From assembly GCF_018449695.1 (NCBI RefSeq), contig NZ_JAAVUY010000010.1:1-64000 (forward strand): a DNA stretch of 64,000 nt, in the 5' to 3' direction. The stretch is from Bradyrhizobium sp. dw_411 (GTDB lineage: Bacteria > Pseudomonadota > Alphaproteobacteria > Rhizobiales > Xanthobacteraceae). Positions 50,793 to 60,840 of this stretch are shown piece after piece (position 1 is the stretch's first letter; the number at the start of each line of letters is the position of its first letter). The notes under the pieces were generated by a model. That model ran no database searches. It worked only from the letters and a program-made list of their open reading frames with translations, and was not told the origin of the DNA. Both the position numbers and the translations under genes were made by a program.

Positions 50793-53024
50793 ATGCCGAC
50801 AAGTCCGGCGAAGAAAACAAAAAAGAACAAGCGCGCGGCGAGTACCCGCACAGCGTTGACCAGCCAGGCGGCCAAGCGCAGCCCGAAACGCGCAAATCGC
50901 AATCGGCTTGTTTCAGCCGAGGTCGGCGAGATCATGCGCATGCGTGCGGAGGCCGAGGCGGCGGTCGCGGAAGCGCGAAAATCCCACGAGCGGCTGCGCG
51001 AGGCGATCGACATCCTGCCGCAGGGCATTGTGTTTCTCGACGCCGATGGCCGCTACATTCTCTGGAACAAGAAATACGCTGAAATCTATAGCCGCAGTTC
51101 GGACCTGTTCGTGCCCGGCGCGCGATTGCAGGACACCATCCGCATCGGCGTCGAGCGCGGTGATTATCCCGAAGCGATCGGCCGCGAAGAGGAATGGATC
51201 GCCGAGCGGCTGGCCCGGCTTTATCAGCCCAGCGAGCGCCATGAGCAGGTCCTGGCCGATGGCCGCTGCATTCTGATCGAGGAGCGGCTGACCGAGGACG
51301 GCGGCGTCATCGGCCTGCGCGTCGATATCACCGAGCTGAAGCAGCGGGAGGCCTCGTTCCGGCTGTTGTTCGACAGCAATCCTATTCCGATGATCGTCTG
51401 CGCGCTGGACGATGAACGTATCCTTGACGTCAATGCCGCCGCGGTCGAGCATTACGGCTATAGCCGTGCGGAGTTCGAGAAACTCACCATCCGCAGCGTG
51501 CAGGCCTTTGCATCCGATCCGCCATGGATCGGCGAGCATAGCAGCGACGAACAGGCGGCGCGGACCTGGAAGCATGTGCGGGCCGACGGCACATTGATCG
51601 ATCTGGCGATCTATTCGCGTCAGTTGATGTATGGCGACCAGCCGGCGGTGCTGCTGGCGCTGATGGACATCACGGAGCGCAAGCGCGCCGAAGCGCGGCT
51701 CGCCTTCATGGCCCAGCACGACAGCCTGACGGGCCTGCCGAACCGCAACCTGCTGCGTCAGAAGATGGACGAGATCCTGCTGCATACGCGGCGCAGCTCG
51801 GACAAGGCGGCGGTGCTCGTGCTCGGCATCGACAATTTCAAGGCGGTCAACGATTCGCTCGGCCATGGCATCGGCGACAAGCTGTTGCGCGCGGTCGCCA
51901 AGCGGCTGCGCTCGACGTTGCGCGAGGAAGACACGCTGGCCCGCCTCAACTCCGACGAATTCGCGATCGTCCAGAGCGGGCTGACGCGGCCGGACGATGC
52001 GGTATTGCTGGCCAGGCGGCTGCTGGAGGCGATTGGCGACCCCTATTTGTTTGACGGTCATTCCATCGTGATCGGCGCCAGCATCGGGATCGCGATGGCG
52101 CCCGGTGACGGTGACGAGTCCGAAAAGCTGCTCAAGAACGCGGATATGGCGCTGTCGCGCGCCAAGAACGATTCGCGCGGTACTTTCAGCTTTTTCGAAG
52201 CGGGAATGGACGCGCGTGCCCAAAGCCGCCGCAAGATCGAAGCGGACCTGCGTGATGCGATCCAGAACGAAGTACTGCGGCCCTATTACCAGCCGCTGAT
52301 CGATCTGGCGACCGGACGCATCACCGGTTTCGAGGTGCTGGTACGCTGGCCGGATCCCGAACGCGGCATGATTTCGCCTGCGGAATTCATCCCCGTCGCC
52401 GAGGAAACCGGCCTGATCAACGGCCTCGGTGGCCTGATGCTGCGCCGCGCCTGCGCCGATGCCGTACTGTGGCCGGAGGATGTGCGGGTCGCGGTCAATT
52501 TGTCACCGCTGCAGTTCCGCACCGGCAATCTGCTGTCGATCGTGATGGATGCGCTCAAGCAATCCGGCCTGTCGGCCAAGCGGCTGGAGCTGGAAATCAC
52601 CGAGACCTTGCTTTTGGAAAAAAGCGGCCAGGTGCTGGCCACGCTGCATGCGTTGCGGGCGCTGGGCGTGCGCATCTCGATGGACGATTTCGGCACCGGC
52701 TATTCCAGTCTGAGTTATCTGCGAAGCTTTCCGTTCGACAAGATCAAGATCGACCAGTCGTTCGTGCGCGACCTCGCCGCAAATCGCGACGCGCAGGCGA
52801 TCGTGCGTTCGATCATCAGCCTCGGCGTCGGTCTGGGCGTCACCATCACCGCCGAGGGTGTCGAGACGGAAGCTGAACTGAACTGCCTGCGCAACGAAGG
52901 TTGCCACGAGGCTCAGGGCTTCCTGTTCAGCCACGCGCGGCCCAATGCCGAAATCCTCGAAATGTTGAAGATGCAATCCGGCGACCATATCCGCGTGTCC
53001 GGGAGCACCGAACGCGTCGCCTGA
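50793..53024 (+). CDS. PAS-GGDEF-EAL protein with degenerate GGDEF, likely c-di-GMP phosphodiesterase
   Basis: The 743-residue cytosolic protein has a basic N-terminus, two PAS domains (about residues 66-180 and 189-305), a GGDEF domain (about 315-475) and an EAL domain (about 490-735). The GGDEF active site reads LNSDEF (near 384-389), so diguanylate cyclase activity is unlikely. The EAL side keeps the EVL glutamate (near 513), NLSPLQF and DDFGTGYSS (near 630), so it probably degrades c-di-GMP, with the GGDEF as a possible GTP sensor. I chose the ATG at 50793 with a GAGG box; the open frame runs further upstream. No membrane anchor is seen. Confidence 0.88.
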   Translation: MPTSPAKKTKKNKRAASTRTALTSQAAKRSPKRANRNRLVSAEVGEIMRMRAEAEAAVAEARKSHERLREAIDILPQGIVFLDADGRYILWNKKYAEIYSRSSDLFVPGARLQDTIRIGVERGDYPEAIGREEEWIAERLARLYQPSERHEQVLADGRCILIEERLTEDGGVIGLRVDITELKQREASFRLLFDSNPIPMIVCALDDERILDVNAAAVEHYGYSRAEFEKLTIRSVQAFASDPPWIGEHSSDEQAARTWKHVRADGTLIDLAIYSRQLMYGDQPAVLLALMDITERKRAEARLAFMAQHDSLTGLPNRNLLRQKMDEILLHTRRSSDKAAVLVLGIDNFKAVNDSLGHGIGDKLLRAVAKRLRSTLREEDTLARLNSDEFAIVQSGLTRPDDAVLLARRLLEAIGDPYLFDGHSIVIGASIGIAMAPGDGDESEKLLKNADMALSRAKNDSRGTFSFFEAGMDARAQSRRKIEADLRDAIQNEVLRPYYQPLIDLATGRITGFEVLVRWPDPERGMISPAEFIPVAEETGLINGLGGLMLRRACADAVLWPEDVRVAVNLSPLQFRTGNLLSIVMDALKQSGLSAKRLELEITETLLLEKSGQVLATLHALRALGVRISMDDFGTGYSSLSYLRSFPFDKIKIDQSFVRDLAANRDAQAIVRSIISLGVGLGVTITAEGVETEAELNCLRNEGCHEAQGFLFSHARPNAEILEMLKMQSGDHIRVSGSTERVA

Positions 53025-53033
53025 GATCGGGAT

Positions 53034-53510
53034 CTAGCGCGCGGTTTTACGCCTGGTGAGATGATAGGTCAGCGCCAGCGCCACGCAGTGGCGCAGCGCC
53101 GCCTCGGGGACCTCGTCCTGCGCATTCAGCAAGATGCTGCGGTTACCGCCATAGCGCAATTCCTTGGGGTAGAGCTCGCGAAAGGTCTCGACCAGATTGG
53201 TCTGGCAGTGGAAGTACACGGCGTATTGGCCGGGGGTGGATTTCACCTGATCGATCCGGATCGTGCTGCCGCTTTTTGTTTCCGGCGTGAGATAGCTCGG
53301 CTGGCCCCATTTCAGGGTTTCCTGCAGTGCGCCGACGCCCTTGGTGGTCCTGGCGGTATCGAAGATCAGGCGCCGCAGCGCCAGCAATTTGGTCTTGAGC
53401 GGCTTTGGATAGGCGTCGAACACGGCTTCGACCGCGGGGTCCGACGGAGCGGGCGGGCTTTTTTTCGCCACGCGTGTTGTCTTCGCGGCCTTCTTCATCG
53501 TGGCCTTCAT
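53034..53510 (-). CDS. DUF1801 domain protein
   Basis: The 158-residue protein has a lysine-rich N-terminus (MKKAAKTTRVAKK) and a DUF1801 (YdhG-like) fold: RRLIFDTARTTKGVGALQET, then LKWGQPSYLTPETKSGSTIR, then YAVYFHCQTNLVETFRELYP. The family has no agreed function. I chose the ATG at 53510, with a GGAAAG site; an upstream TTG is less likely. It is convergent to the PAS-GGDEF-EAL gene, with 9 bases between stops. Confidence 0.8.
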   Translation of the reverse strand: MKATMKKAAKTTRVAKKSPPAPSDPAVEAVFDAYPKPLKTKLLALRRLIFDTARTTKGVGALQETLKWGQPSYLTPETKSGSTIRIDQVKSTPGQYAVYFHCQTNLVETFRELYPKELRYGGNRSILLNAQDEVPEAALRHCVALALTYHLTRRKTAR

Positions 53511-53666
53511 CCGACTTTCCAAGATTTTAGTCTGACAATCGGTTGCGATTAGAGCATGGTTTAACGCGCGCCGGAATCAGTTACGGCAAAGCATCCATAG
53601 CGTTTTCGAGCGAAGTGGACACCGGTTCGCGTGAAGAAAACGCCTTAAAACAAAAGACCAGAGCAC

Positions 53667-53687
53667 GGTTCTGATTCAATCAGAACC
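53667..53687 (-). terminator. Perfect 21-base hairpin terminator after the chemoreceptor gene
   Basis: Arms ggttctgatt and aatcagaacc pair perfectly around a single base, and outer bases gagc and gctc also pair. On the minus strand the stem is followed by a T-rich stretch (GGTCTTTTGTTTT). It lies 10-30 bases after the chemoreceptor stop, as expected for a Rho-independent terminator. Confidence 0.8.
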
Positions 53688-53696
53688 GATGAGGCT

Positions 53697-55664
53697 CTAA
53701 GCGGCGTTGCGCAGGCCGGCGAGGAAGGTGTCGACGCTTTCGAACAGCGCGGCCGTGTGCTGGTTGAGCTGGTTGGATGCTCCGAGAACGGTATCGGCCA
53801 GTACGCGCGACTGGTCCGCCGCATGGCTGGCGCCGGCGACGTTGACGGCGACTTCGCTGGTCCCGGCGGCGACCTGTTGCACGCTGCGCGCAATCTCGCG
53901 CGTCGCCGAGCCTTGTTGTTCGACGGCTGCCGCGATGGTGATCGCAATCCCGCTGATTTCCCGGATGGTGCTGCCGATGCCGCCGATCGCCGCGACGCAA
54001 TTGCTGGTGGAGGACTGGATCGCGGCGACCTGACCGGCGATCTCCTCGGTGGCCTTCGCGGTCTGGCTGGCGAGATTTTTGACTTCGGATGCGACTACGG
54101 CAAAGCCCCGGCCGGCTTCACCCGCGCGGGCCGCCTCGATGGTGGCGTTCAGCGCCAGCAAATTGGTCTGGCTCGCGATCGCGCCGATCAGGCGAAGCAC
54201 ATCGCCGATTTTCTCGCTCGCGGCCGCGAGGCCTCCGACCATTTCGGTGGTCTCACCGGCCTTGGTCACGGCGGCATCGGCGACATCGCTGGAGTGGGTG
54301 ACCTGGCGGCCGATCTCGGCCACCGACGAAGCCAGTTGTTCGGTGGCCGCGGCGACCGTGCTGACGCTGGCCGATGCTTCCTCGGAGGCGGCAGCGGCCG
54401 CCGTGGCCTGTTCGGATGTGCCGTTGACGCTTTCGGTGATCTTCACCGCCGCGCGCTGCATGTCCTCCGTGGCCCGCGCCACGGCGCCCACCACGCTTTT
54501 GACGTCGGCCTCGAAACGATCGGCCATCCGGCGCTGTAACGTCTTCTTCTCGTCTTCGGTCTGCAGCTTGGCGGCCTCCTGCGCATCGCGCAGCGTGCGC
54601 GCCTCGATTATGTTGCGGCGGAATACATCGACCGCGCCCGCCATCGAGCCGAGTTCATCCTTTCGGTCGCCGCCGGGGATCGTCACATCGGTATCGCCGC
54701 TCGACAGGCGCTTCATCACATCGGTAATCGCCGTCAGCGGGCGCGACATGCCGCGGCCGAGCAGGAATGCCAGCAAAGCGGCGGCGGCAAGAATGGCGAG
54801 CGCGCCGAAAACGAGATTGCGCTGCGAGCTTGCCGCGGCCGCCTCATAGGCGGTGGTATCCTTGACCAGTTCGATTACCGCGATCGGCTGACCGGCATAA
54901 TTCTTGACCTGCCCGAGATAGAGCGCGGCGGGATGGCCGTTGAGCATGGCGTCGCGACGCAAGGTGCCGCCATCGAACACGCTTTTGAGTTCGTCCTGGG
55001 TAGCCTCCAAGCTGTCGCCCATGGTCGAAGAGATCCTGGCGAAGGCCTTGCCGTCGAAGCGATGCACGGCGAGATCGACACCGAAGCGCTGCTTGGTGCT
55101 GTCGACGAATTGCTTGCCAAAGGGTACGCCGATATCGGCGACGGCCAGGCTCTTGCCGTCGCGCATCAGCGGCGTCATCGCGAAGATACTCAGCGAATCC
55201 CGTCCGGCCTCGACACCGACGATCGGCTTGCCGGTCTTGTTTGACTCCACCACGGTCGTGCGCCGCACCGAGATGTCCTCGCCGAACGTCTTGGGATCGT
55301 GGGCCCGGAAGAAGGCGATGGCCGGCGGCGCGTGGAAGCTGATCAGCGGGATGCCCTGCAGCTTCAACGCCGCCATCGGCGCCGTGAGCAGCGCGGCCAG
55401 TGCGTCGCGGTCGCCGTTGGCAACAGCTTCCGCGACCGGCGGCAGATTGGCGACCACGGCGCTGACCGCCATCGCGGCCCGGCCTTCGTAATCGATGGCG
55501 GCAATGACGCTGTCATATTGCAGCTTGAGCTGCTGATCGAGCGCCAGCCGCATCAGGGCGCGCTCCTGGATGATCGAGAACGTTCCGAGGATGCCGCAGG
55601 CCGCCGCGACGGTCAGCGAGATCGCGAGGATCAGGCGGGCCGCGATCGATCGAAGTTGGAACAT
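53697..55664 (-). CDS. Methyl-accepting chemotaxis protein
   Basis: The 655-residue chemoreceptor has a first helix (ARLILAISLTVAAACGILG), a periplasmic sensor domain of about 230 residues that looks like a double-cache type 3 domain (TFGEDISVRRTTVVESNKTG, AGRDSLSIFAMTPLMRDGKS), and a second helix (VFGALAILAAAALLAFLLG). A HAMP domain and a long signalling coiled coil follow, with the hairpin tip ASQTNLLALNATIEAARAGE. There is no C-terminal CheR-binding pentapeptide. The ligand is unknown; cache domains often bind small organic acids. Confidence 0.92.
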   Translation of the reverse strand: MFQLRSIAARLILAISLTVAAACGILGTFSIIQERALMRLALDQQLKLQYDSVIAAIDYEGRAAMAVSAVVANLPPVAEAVANGDRDALAALLTAPMAALKLQGIPLISFHAPPAIAFFRAHDPKTFGEDISVRRTTVVESNKTGKPIVGVEAGRDSLSIFAMTPLMRDGKSLAVADIGVPFGKQFVDSTKQRFGVDLAVHRFDGKAFARISSTMGDSLEATQDELKSVFDGGTLRRDAMLNGHPAALYLGQVKNYAGQPIAVIELVKDTTAYEAAAASSQRNLVFGALAILAAAALLAFLLGRGMSRPLTAITDVMKRLSSGDTDVTIPGGDRKDELGSMAGAVDVFRRNIIEARTLRDAQEAAKLQTEDEKKTLQRRMADRFEADVKSVVGAVARATEDMQRAAVKITESVNGTSEQATAAAAASEEASASVSTVAAATEQLASSVAEIGRQVTHSSDVADAAVTKAGETTEMVGGLAAASEKIGDVLRLIGAIASQTNLLALNATIEAARAGEAGRGFAVVASEVKNLASQTAKATEEIAGQVAAIQSSTSNCVAAIGGIGSTIREISGIAITIAAAVEQQGSATREIARSVQQVAAGTSEVAVNVAGASHAADQSRVLADTVLGASNQLNQHTAALFESVDTFLAGLRNAA

Positions 55665-55905
55665 GGGAAGTCGGGGCTCCGCGTCAGTATGACTGCGGAC
55701 GGTCCCAGAAAGTGCTTAACAACTGCTTGCCCGCAGGGTCGCAAGCTTGCGCAAACACAACCCTAGTGGTCGCAGAGAAGCGCCAGCTCAGCGGCCTGTG
55801 GAAAGCGCCACCCGTGCGTATTTCTACGCCCCCGCCGGCACGGATGACATCCGGTATCGGACCCGCGGCCATTTGGCGCGGGTATCCTCTTCGCCTGAAT
55901 ACGTC

Positions 55906-57081
55906 CTAGTTTGTCGGTCCGCGCGGGATAGTGGCGCTGGCATCCAGCAACATTCTGCCGACATCCTCATAATGGGTGTCGCGGGCCTGGATCTGCTGCG
56001 CGATCGCGTGCATGTCGCGGAACCGGCGCTCGAACTTGTTGGCGCGGAACACGGCGGTGGCGCCCGCCATGTGATAGGCGGCATCGACCACGGAGGCGGC
56101 CTGATGAATGGTCCAGGTCGCGGCCAGACGCAGCGCGAGGCGGCGATCTTCCGAGAGCTTGCCGGTTTGCAGCGCCTCCTCCCAGGCCTCATTGGCGTTG
56201 GCATAGATATAGGCGCGTGCGGCGCGTAGATTGCCTTCCATGCGCCCGAGCCCGGCCAGAACCGCATTGTTCTCGCGCATCGCTTTCTGGCCGAGCGACG
56301 CCTTGCCCCGCGCCAGATCGATCATGGCATCGAGCGTTGCGCGCGCAACGCCGACCGAGATCGCGGCGAAGCCCAGTCCGAACATCGCGAAGGTCGTGAA
56401 GGCGTAGAGCGGGCCTTTTTCGCGCAAGCCGGAGGGATCGTCGCGAAACGCGATGAAATTTTCCGGGATGAACAGATCCTCGACCGAATAGGAGTCGGTG
56501 CCGGTGCCGCGCAGCCCGATCACGTCCCAGACGTCGTACATGGTGGCGCTGGTTGCGGGGAATACGATGGTATGCACCTCCGGCGCGCCATTGGCCCTTA
56601 GCCGCTTGGTGCCGTCGGGCTGGATGATCTGGACATGGGCGCCGAGCCAATTGGCCTGGCGCGAGCCGCTGGCGAAATCCCAGCGCGCAGAGATGCGATA
56701 CCCGCCTGGCTCCGCCTGCACCGCGTGGGAGACCGCGCCCCAGGCGAGGACGGCGTCGGGCGCGTCGAATATTTGATGCGCCACATCGAGATCGAGATAA
56801 GCCGCCGTCATCCCGCAGACGCTGCACTGGCCGAGGCACCAGGCGGTGGAGGCATCGACCTTGGCGATTTCCTCGATCATCTGCATGAAAATCTGGGGCT
56901 GCGCCTCATGTCCCCCGACGCTTTGCGGCAGCAGCGAGCGGTAAAGCCCGTTTTCGAGCAGGGCGGAGACCACCGGCGGCGTGAGACGCCGGGTCCGCTC
57001 GATCTCGTCGGCCTCTTGCGCGATCAGGGGTGCGAGCGACTTGGCGCGCTCGATCAGGCCCAACGTTGCGGGCTTATTCAT
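55906..57081 (-). CDS. Acyl-CoA-dehydrogenase-fold flavin monooxygenase (HsaA/DszC-like)
   Basis: The 391-residue protein has the three-part ACAD fold: helical N-domain (LTPPVVSALLENGLYRSLLP), beta domain (GTGTDSYSVEDLFIPENF) and helical C-domain with the DszC-type tail (AATWTIHQAASVVDAAYHMA, FRANKFERRFRDMHAIAQQI). This points to the two-component, FMNH2-dependent hydroxylases (4-hydroxyphenylacetate-, HsaA- or DszC-like), not a beta-oxidation dehydrogenase. No flavin reductase gene is nearby. It is not adjacent to the gentisate cluster, so the substrate is open. Confidence 0.82.
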   Translation of the reverse strand: MNKPATLGLIERAKSLAPLIAQEADEIERTRRLTPPVVSALLENGLYRSLLPQSVGGHEAQPQIFMQMIEEIAKVDASTAWCLGQCSVCGMTAAYLDLDVAHQIFDAPDAVLAWGAVSHAVQAEPGGYRISARWDFASGSRQANWLGAHVQIIQPDGTKRLRANGAPEVHTIVFPATSATMYDVWDVIGLRGTGTDSYSVEDLFIPENFIAFRDDPSGLREKGPLYAFTTFAMFGLGFAAISVGVARATLDAMIDLARGKASLGQKAMRENNAVLAGLGRMEGNLRAARAYIYANANEAWEEALQTGKLSEDRRLALRLAATWTIHQAASVVDAAYHMAGATAVFRANKFERRFRDMHAIAQQIQARDTHYEDVGRMLLDASATIPRGPTN

Positions 57082-57261
57082 ACGGTTTCCTCGCCCTTTA
57101 TCGAGTGATCAATTAGCGCCATGTTGGTCTATCTGGCGATACGGATCAAGATGAAAGCGAGGGGATAGCGATGCGCGGGCTGCATGTCGGTAATCGCGCC
57201 GTTCCCGTGCGACGGGGCGCGTGCGATGCGGCAAAAACGATAGCAAAAGGAAGGCGTTCCC

Positions 57262-59067
57262 TCAGCTATCCACCTTCAGCGCGGCAATAAAGGCTTCCTG
57301 CGGGATGTCGACCTTGCCGAACTGCCGCATTTTCTTTTTGCCTTCCTTCTGCTTCTCCAGAAGTTTTCTCTTCCGCGTGATGTCGCCGCCGTAGCATTTG
57401 GCGGTGACGTCCTTGCGCAGTGCGCGCACGGTTTCGCGGGCGATCACCTTGCCGCCGATCGCGGCCTGGATCGGGATCTGGAACATGTGCGGCGGGATCA
57501 GTTCCTTCATCTTCTCGACCATGGCGCGGCCACGGCCTTCGGCGCGCGTCTTGTGGACCAGCATCGACAGCGCATCCACCGGCTCGTTGTTGACCAGGAT
57601 CTGCATCTTGACGAGGTCGGCGGGCTTGTAGTCGGTGAGGTGATAGTCGAACGAGGCGTAGCCCTTGGAGACCGATTTCAGGCGGTCGTAGAAATCGAAC
57701 ACCACCTCGTTGAGCGGCAGTTCGTATTTCACCATCGCGCGGTTGCCCACATAGGTGAGCTCTTTCTGCGAACCGCGGCGGTCCTGGCACAGCTTGAGCA
57801 CGCTGCCGAGATATTCGTCCGGGGTGAGGATGGTGGCCTCGATCCAGGGCTCTTCGATCTCGGCGATCTTCACTACGTCGGGCATGTCGATCGGATTGTG
57901 AATCTCGATCACCTGTCCGTCGGTGAGACGCATTTTGTAAATGACCGACGGCGCGGTCGCGATCAGATTGAGATCGAATTCGCGCGACAGCCGCTCCTGG
58001 ATGATCTCCAGATGCAGCAGGCCGAGGAAGCCGCAGCGGAAACCGAAGCCGAGCGCAGCGGAGGTTTCCATTTCAAACGAAAAGCTGGCGTCGTTGAGCC
58101 GCAATTTGCCCATCGCGGCGCGCAGCGTCTCGAAGTCGTCGGCGTCGACCGGGAACAGGCCGCAGAACACCACCGGAATGGCCGGCTTGAAGCCGGGCAG
58201 CATGTCCGTCACCGGCTTGCGGTCGTCGGTGATGGTATCGCCGACGCGCGTGTCAGCGACTTCCTTGATCGCGGCGGTGATGAAGCCGATCTCGCCGGGG
58301 CCGAGTTCCTCGATCTGCTGCATCTTCGGCGTGAAGAAGCCGACGCGCTCGACGTCATAGGCGGCGTTGGTGCCCATCATCCGGATGCGCTGATTTTTCT
58401 TCATCACGCCATCAACGATCCGGACCAGCACCACGACACCGAGATAGACGTCGTACCAGCTATCGACCAGCAGCGCCTTTAACGACGCGTCGCGGTCGCC
58501 TTTCGGCGCCGGCAGCCGGTTGACGATCGCTTCCAGCACGTCATCGATCCCAAGGCCGGTCTTGGCCGAAATCATCACCGCATCCGACGCATCGATACCG
58601 ATCACGTCCTCGATCTGCTTCTTGACCTGGTCCGGTTCCGCCGCCGGCAGGTCGATCTTGTTGAGCACCGGCACGATCTCATGGCCGGCATCGAGCGCGT
58701 GATAGACGTTGGCGAGGGTCTGCGCCTCGACGCCCTGGCTGGCATCGACCACCAGCAGCGAGCCTTCGCAGGCCGCCAGCGAGCGCGACACTTCATAGGC
58801 GAAGTCGACATGGCCGGGTGTGTCGATCAGGTTGAGGATATAGGTTTTGCCGTCCTTGGCCGGGTAGGTCAGCCGCACCGTCTGCGCCTTGATGGTGATG
58901 CCGCGCTCGCGTTCGATATCCATGGAATCGAGCACTTGTTCCTTCATCTCGCGCGCCTGCAGGCCCCCGGTGGTCTGGATCAGACGGTCGGCCAGCGTCG
59001 ATTTGCCATGGTCGATATGCGCAACAATGGCGAAGTTGCGGATGTTGGAAATAGGGATGGATGTCAT
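57262..59067 (-). CDS. lepA: Elongation factor 4 (LepA)
   Basis: The 601-residue ribosomal GTPase has the G-motifs AHIDHGKSTLADRL, DTPGHVDFAYEV and NKIDLPAAEP, followed by EF-G-like domains and the LepA-specific C-terminal domain ending KVDIPQEAFIAALK. It back-translocates stalled ribosomes. I chose the ATG at 59067; an open frame upstream adds 36 unlikely residues. It diverges from the glycosyltransferase gene. Confidence 0.97.
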   Translation of the reverse strand: MTSIPISNIRNFAIVAHIDHGKSTLADRLIQTTGGLQAREMKEQVLDSMDIERERGITIKAQTVRLTYPAKDGKTYILNLIDTPGHVDFAYEVSRSLAACEGSLLVVDASQGVEAQTLANVYHALDAGHEIVPVLNKIDLPAAEPDQVKKQIEDVIGIDASDAVMISAKTGLGIDDVLEAIVNRLPAPKGDRDASLKALLVDSWYDVYLGVVVLVRIVDGVMKKNQRIRMMGTNAAYDVERVGFFTPKMQQIEELGPGEIGFITAAIKEVADTRVGDTITDDRKPVTDMLPGFKPAIPVVFCGLFPVDADDFETLRAAMGKLRLNDASFSFEMETSAALGFGFRCGFLGLLHLEIIQERLSREFDLNLIATAPSVIYKMRLTDGQVIEIHNPIDMPDVVKIAEIEEPWIEATILTPDEYLGSVLKLCQDRRGSQKELTYVGNRAMVKYELPLNEVVFDFYDRLKSVSKGYASFDYHLTDYKPADLVKMQILVNNEPVDALSMLVHKTRAEGRGRAMVEKMKELIPPHMFQIPIQAAIGGKVIARETVRALRKDVTAKCYGGDITRKRKLLEKQKEGKKKMRQFGKVDIPQEAFIAALKVDS

Positions 59068-59181
59068 GGGCGCGGGATAGCATTCGGCCCCCGACGCGGC
59101 AACCATATTACGCCATTTTAGCGGCGGTTCTTCACGCCAAGCTGATTCCACTTCCGCGAAAAACGCGCTACGCACAGGGCC

Positions 59182-60813
59182 ATGTCAACTGCATCATTTT
59201 TGCCCGCTTCGTCCCGTGCGCGCCGGCGGCGGCGACCGAGTTTCCGGCGGCTGACGGCGTGGCTGGCGGGGTGGGCTTCCAGCCGCAAGAACGCCCCGTG
59301 GCTGGTGATCGGTTTTGCCACCCTCCATGCGTGGTTCTGGACCTTCATCCTGATCAACCTGAAGGCCGCGCAGGACGTCCATATGGACGTCGCCGAAGCG
59401 TTCGCCTGGGGTCAGAAATTCCAGCTCGGCTATGGCAAGCATCCGCCGCTGGCGGGCTGGGTCGCGGGTTTGTGGTTCAAGCTGTTCCCGGTCACCGACT
59501 GGGCCACGTATGCGCTGGCGATGGCGACCTTGAGCTGCGGCCTCGTGGTTTGCTGGTTGATCGCTGTGCGCGTGGTGGATTACCGCCGCGCCTTTTTCGT
59601 CGTGGTGATGCTGGCGCTCTATCCGATCTTCAATTTCAAGGGCTTCAAATATAATCCGGATCTGCTGCAACTGGTAACGCTGCCGCTGGTGGTGCTGGCC
59701 TATCTGAACGCGTTCGAAAAGCGCAGCGTCAGATCGGGCCTGTGGCTCGGTCTTGCCGGTGCGCTGGCGCTGATGACGAAATACTGGGTGCTGACCATGA
59801 TCGGCGCGGTCGGGCTCGCCGCGCTGATTCATCCCGACCGGCTGTTGTTTCTGCGCTCGCCCGCGCCATGGGTCGCCATCGTCACGCTGCTGGTGGCGAT
59901 GATCCCGCATCTGATTTGGCTGAAGGAAGTGGACTTCGTGCCGCTGACCTATGCCGGCGACGTCTATGGATTGTCGAGCCGCACGCAAAGCGCCGGACTC
60001 GTGCTCGGCTATATCGACCACAATCTGGCGCTGCTGGCGGTGTCCGTGGCGCTGGCGGTGCTTGCGCTGGCGCTGCGGCCACGATGGTGGGTGACGCTGC
60101 TGCGGCAGCCGCTGGCATTGCTGACGCAGCCCTGGTCGCGGGGCCTGAATGCGGGCGTGAACCTGTCGCAGGCGCTCAACATCTGGATCATCCAGATCGT
60201 GGTCGCGATCGGGCCGCCGCTCGGCGGCTTGTTCTTCACGATCTATATGAAGACCGATTGGGGTATCTCGCTGTTCTTTCTGACCCCGTTGGCGCTGGTC
60301 GCGATACCGGCGCTGCGGCTGCAGAAGATCGCGCTATTTAATATCGTTGCGATCTGGTTCGTCGCCACGATGGCGGTGCTTTTCGCGTCGCCGCGCATCG
60401 CGGCCTACGAGATGAAATTGAACCCCAACGGCGCTTCAGCTTACGGCGCACGCTCTCAACTGGCCCGCCAATTGACGCAGGAATGGCATACGCGTTTCAA
60501 CACGCGATGGGCTGTCGTCGCCGGCACGACGGAGATCGGCGAACCCATGACGTTCTACAGTCCCGATCATCCGGCGCCGTTTACGCCGGGCGAAGTCTGG
60601 TCGTCGGGGCTGACCTCGCTTGAAGAAGCCAGGCGGCTCGGCTTCATCGGCGTCTGTGATACGACGGACACGCGGCTGCCGGTCTGCGAGGCCTGGATGG
60701 CGGCCAACGGCAAGGATGCAGAGCAGGTGGCAATCACCACGCAACGCTTCTTTGCGGGTCATCCCGGTCCGGCGATCACCTGGAAGGTCTATATCGTTCC
60801 GCCGGGGAAGTGA
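59182..60813 (+). CDS. GT39-family membrane glycosyltransferase (ArnT/PMT-like)
   Basis: The 543-residue inner-membrane protein has a basic N-terminus, about eleven hydrophobic segments up to residue 400 and a soluble C-terminal domain (about 410-540). The first loop after the first helix carries the acidic AQDVHMDVAEAFAW, as in GT39/PMT enzymes that use an acidic loop, followed by a KHPPLAGWVAGLWF motif. They transfer sugars from a polyprenyl-phosphate donor to lipids or proteins. The acceptor is unknown. It is single, with the REP-like repeat downstream. Confidence 0.85.
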   Translation: MSTASFLPASSRARRRRRPSFRRLTAWLAGWASSRKNAPWLVIGFATLHAWFWTFILINLKAAQDVHMDVAEAFAWGQKFQLGYGKHPPLAGWVAGLWFKLFPVTDWATYALAMATLSCGLVVCWLIAVRVVDYRRAFFVVVMLALYPIFNFKGFKYNPDLLQLVTLPLVVLAYLNAFEKRSVRSGLWLGLAGALALMTKYWVLTMIGAVGLAALIHPDRLLFLRSPAPWVAIVTLLVAMIPHLIWLKEVDFVPLTYAGDVYGLSSRTQSAGLVLGYIDHNLALLAVSVALAVLALALRPRWWVTLLRQPLALLTQPWSRGLNAGVNLSQALNIWIIQIVVAIGPPLGGLFFTIYMKTDWGISLFFLTPLALVAIPALRLQKIALFNIVAIWFVATMAVLFASPRIAAYEMKLNPNGASAYGARSQLARQLTQEWHTRFNTRWAVVAGTTEIGEPMTFYSPDHPAPFTPGEVWSSGLTSLEEARRLGFIGVCDTTDTRLPVCEAWMAANGKDAEQVAITTQRFFAGHPGPAITWKVYIVPPGK

Positions 60814-60840
60814 GCGATTGCGCGAGTCCTGAAGCTCAGC

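Noticed and set aside
55684..55872. A 62-residue minus-strand open frame between the chemoreceptor and the monooxygenase genes
   Set aside because: No ribosome site or motif that I can support; the composition looks random.
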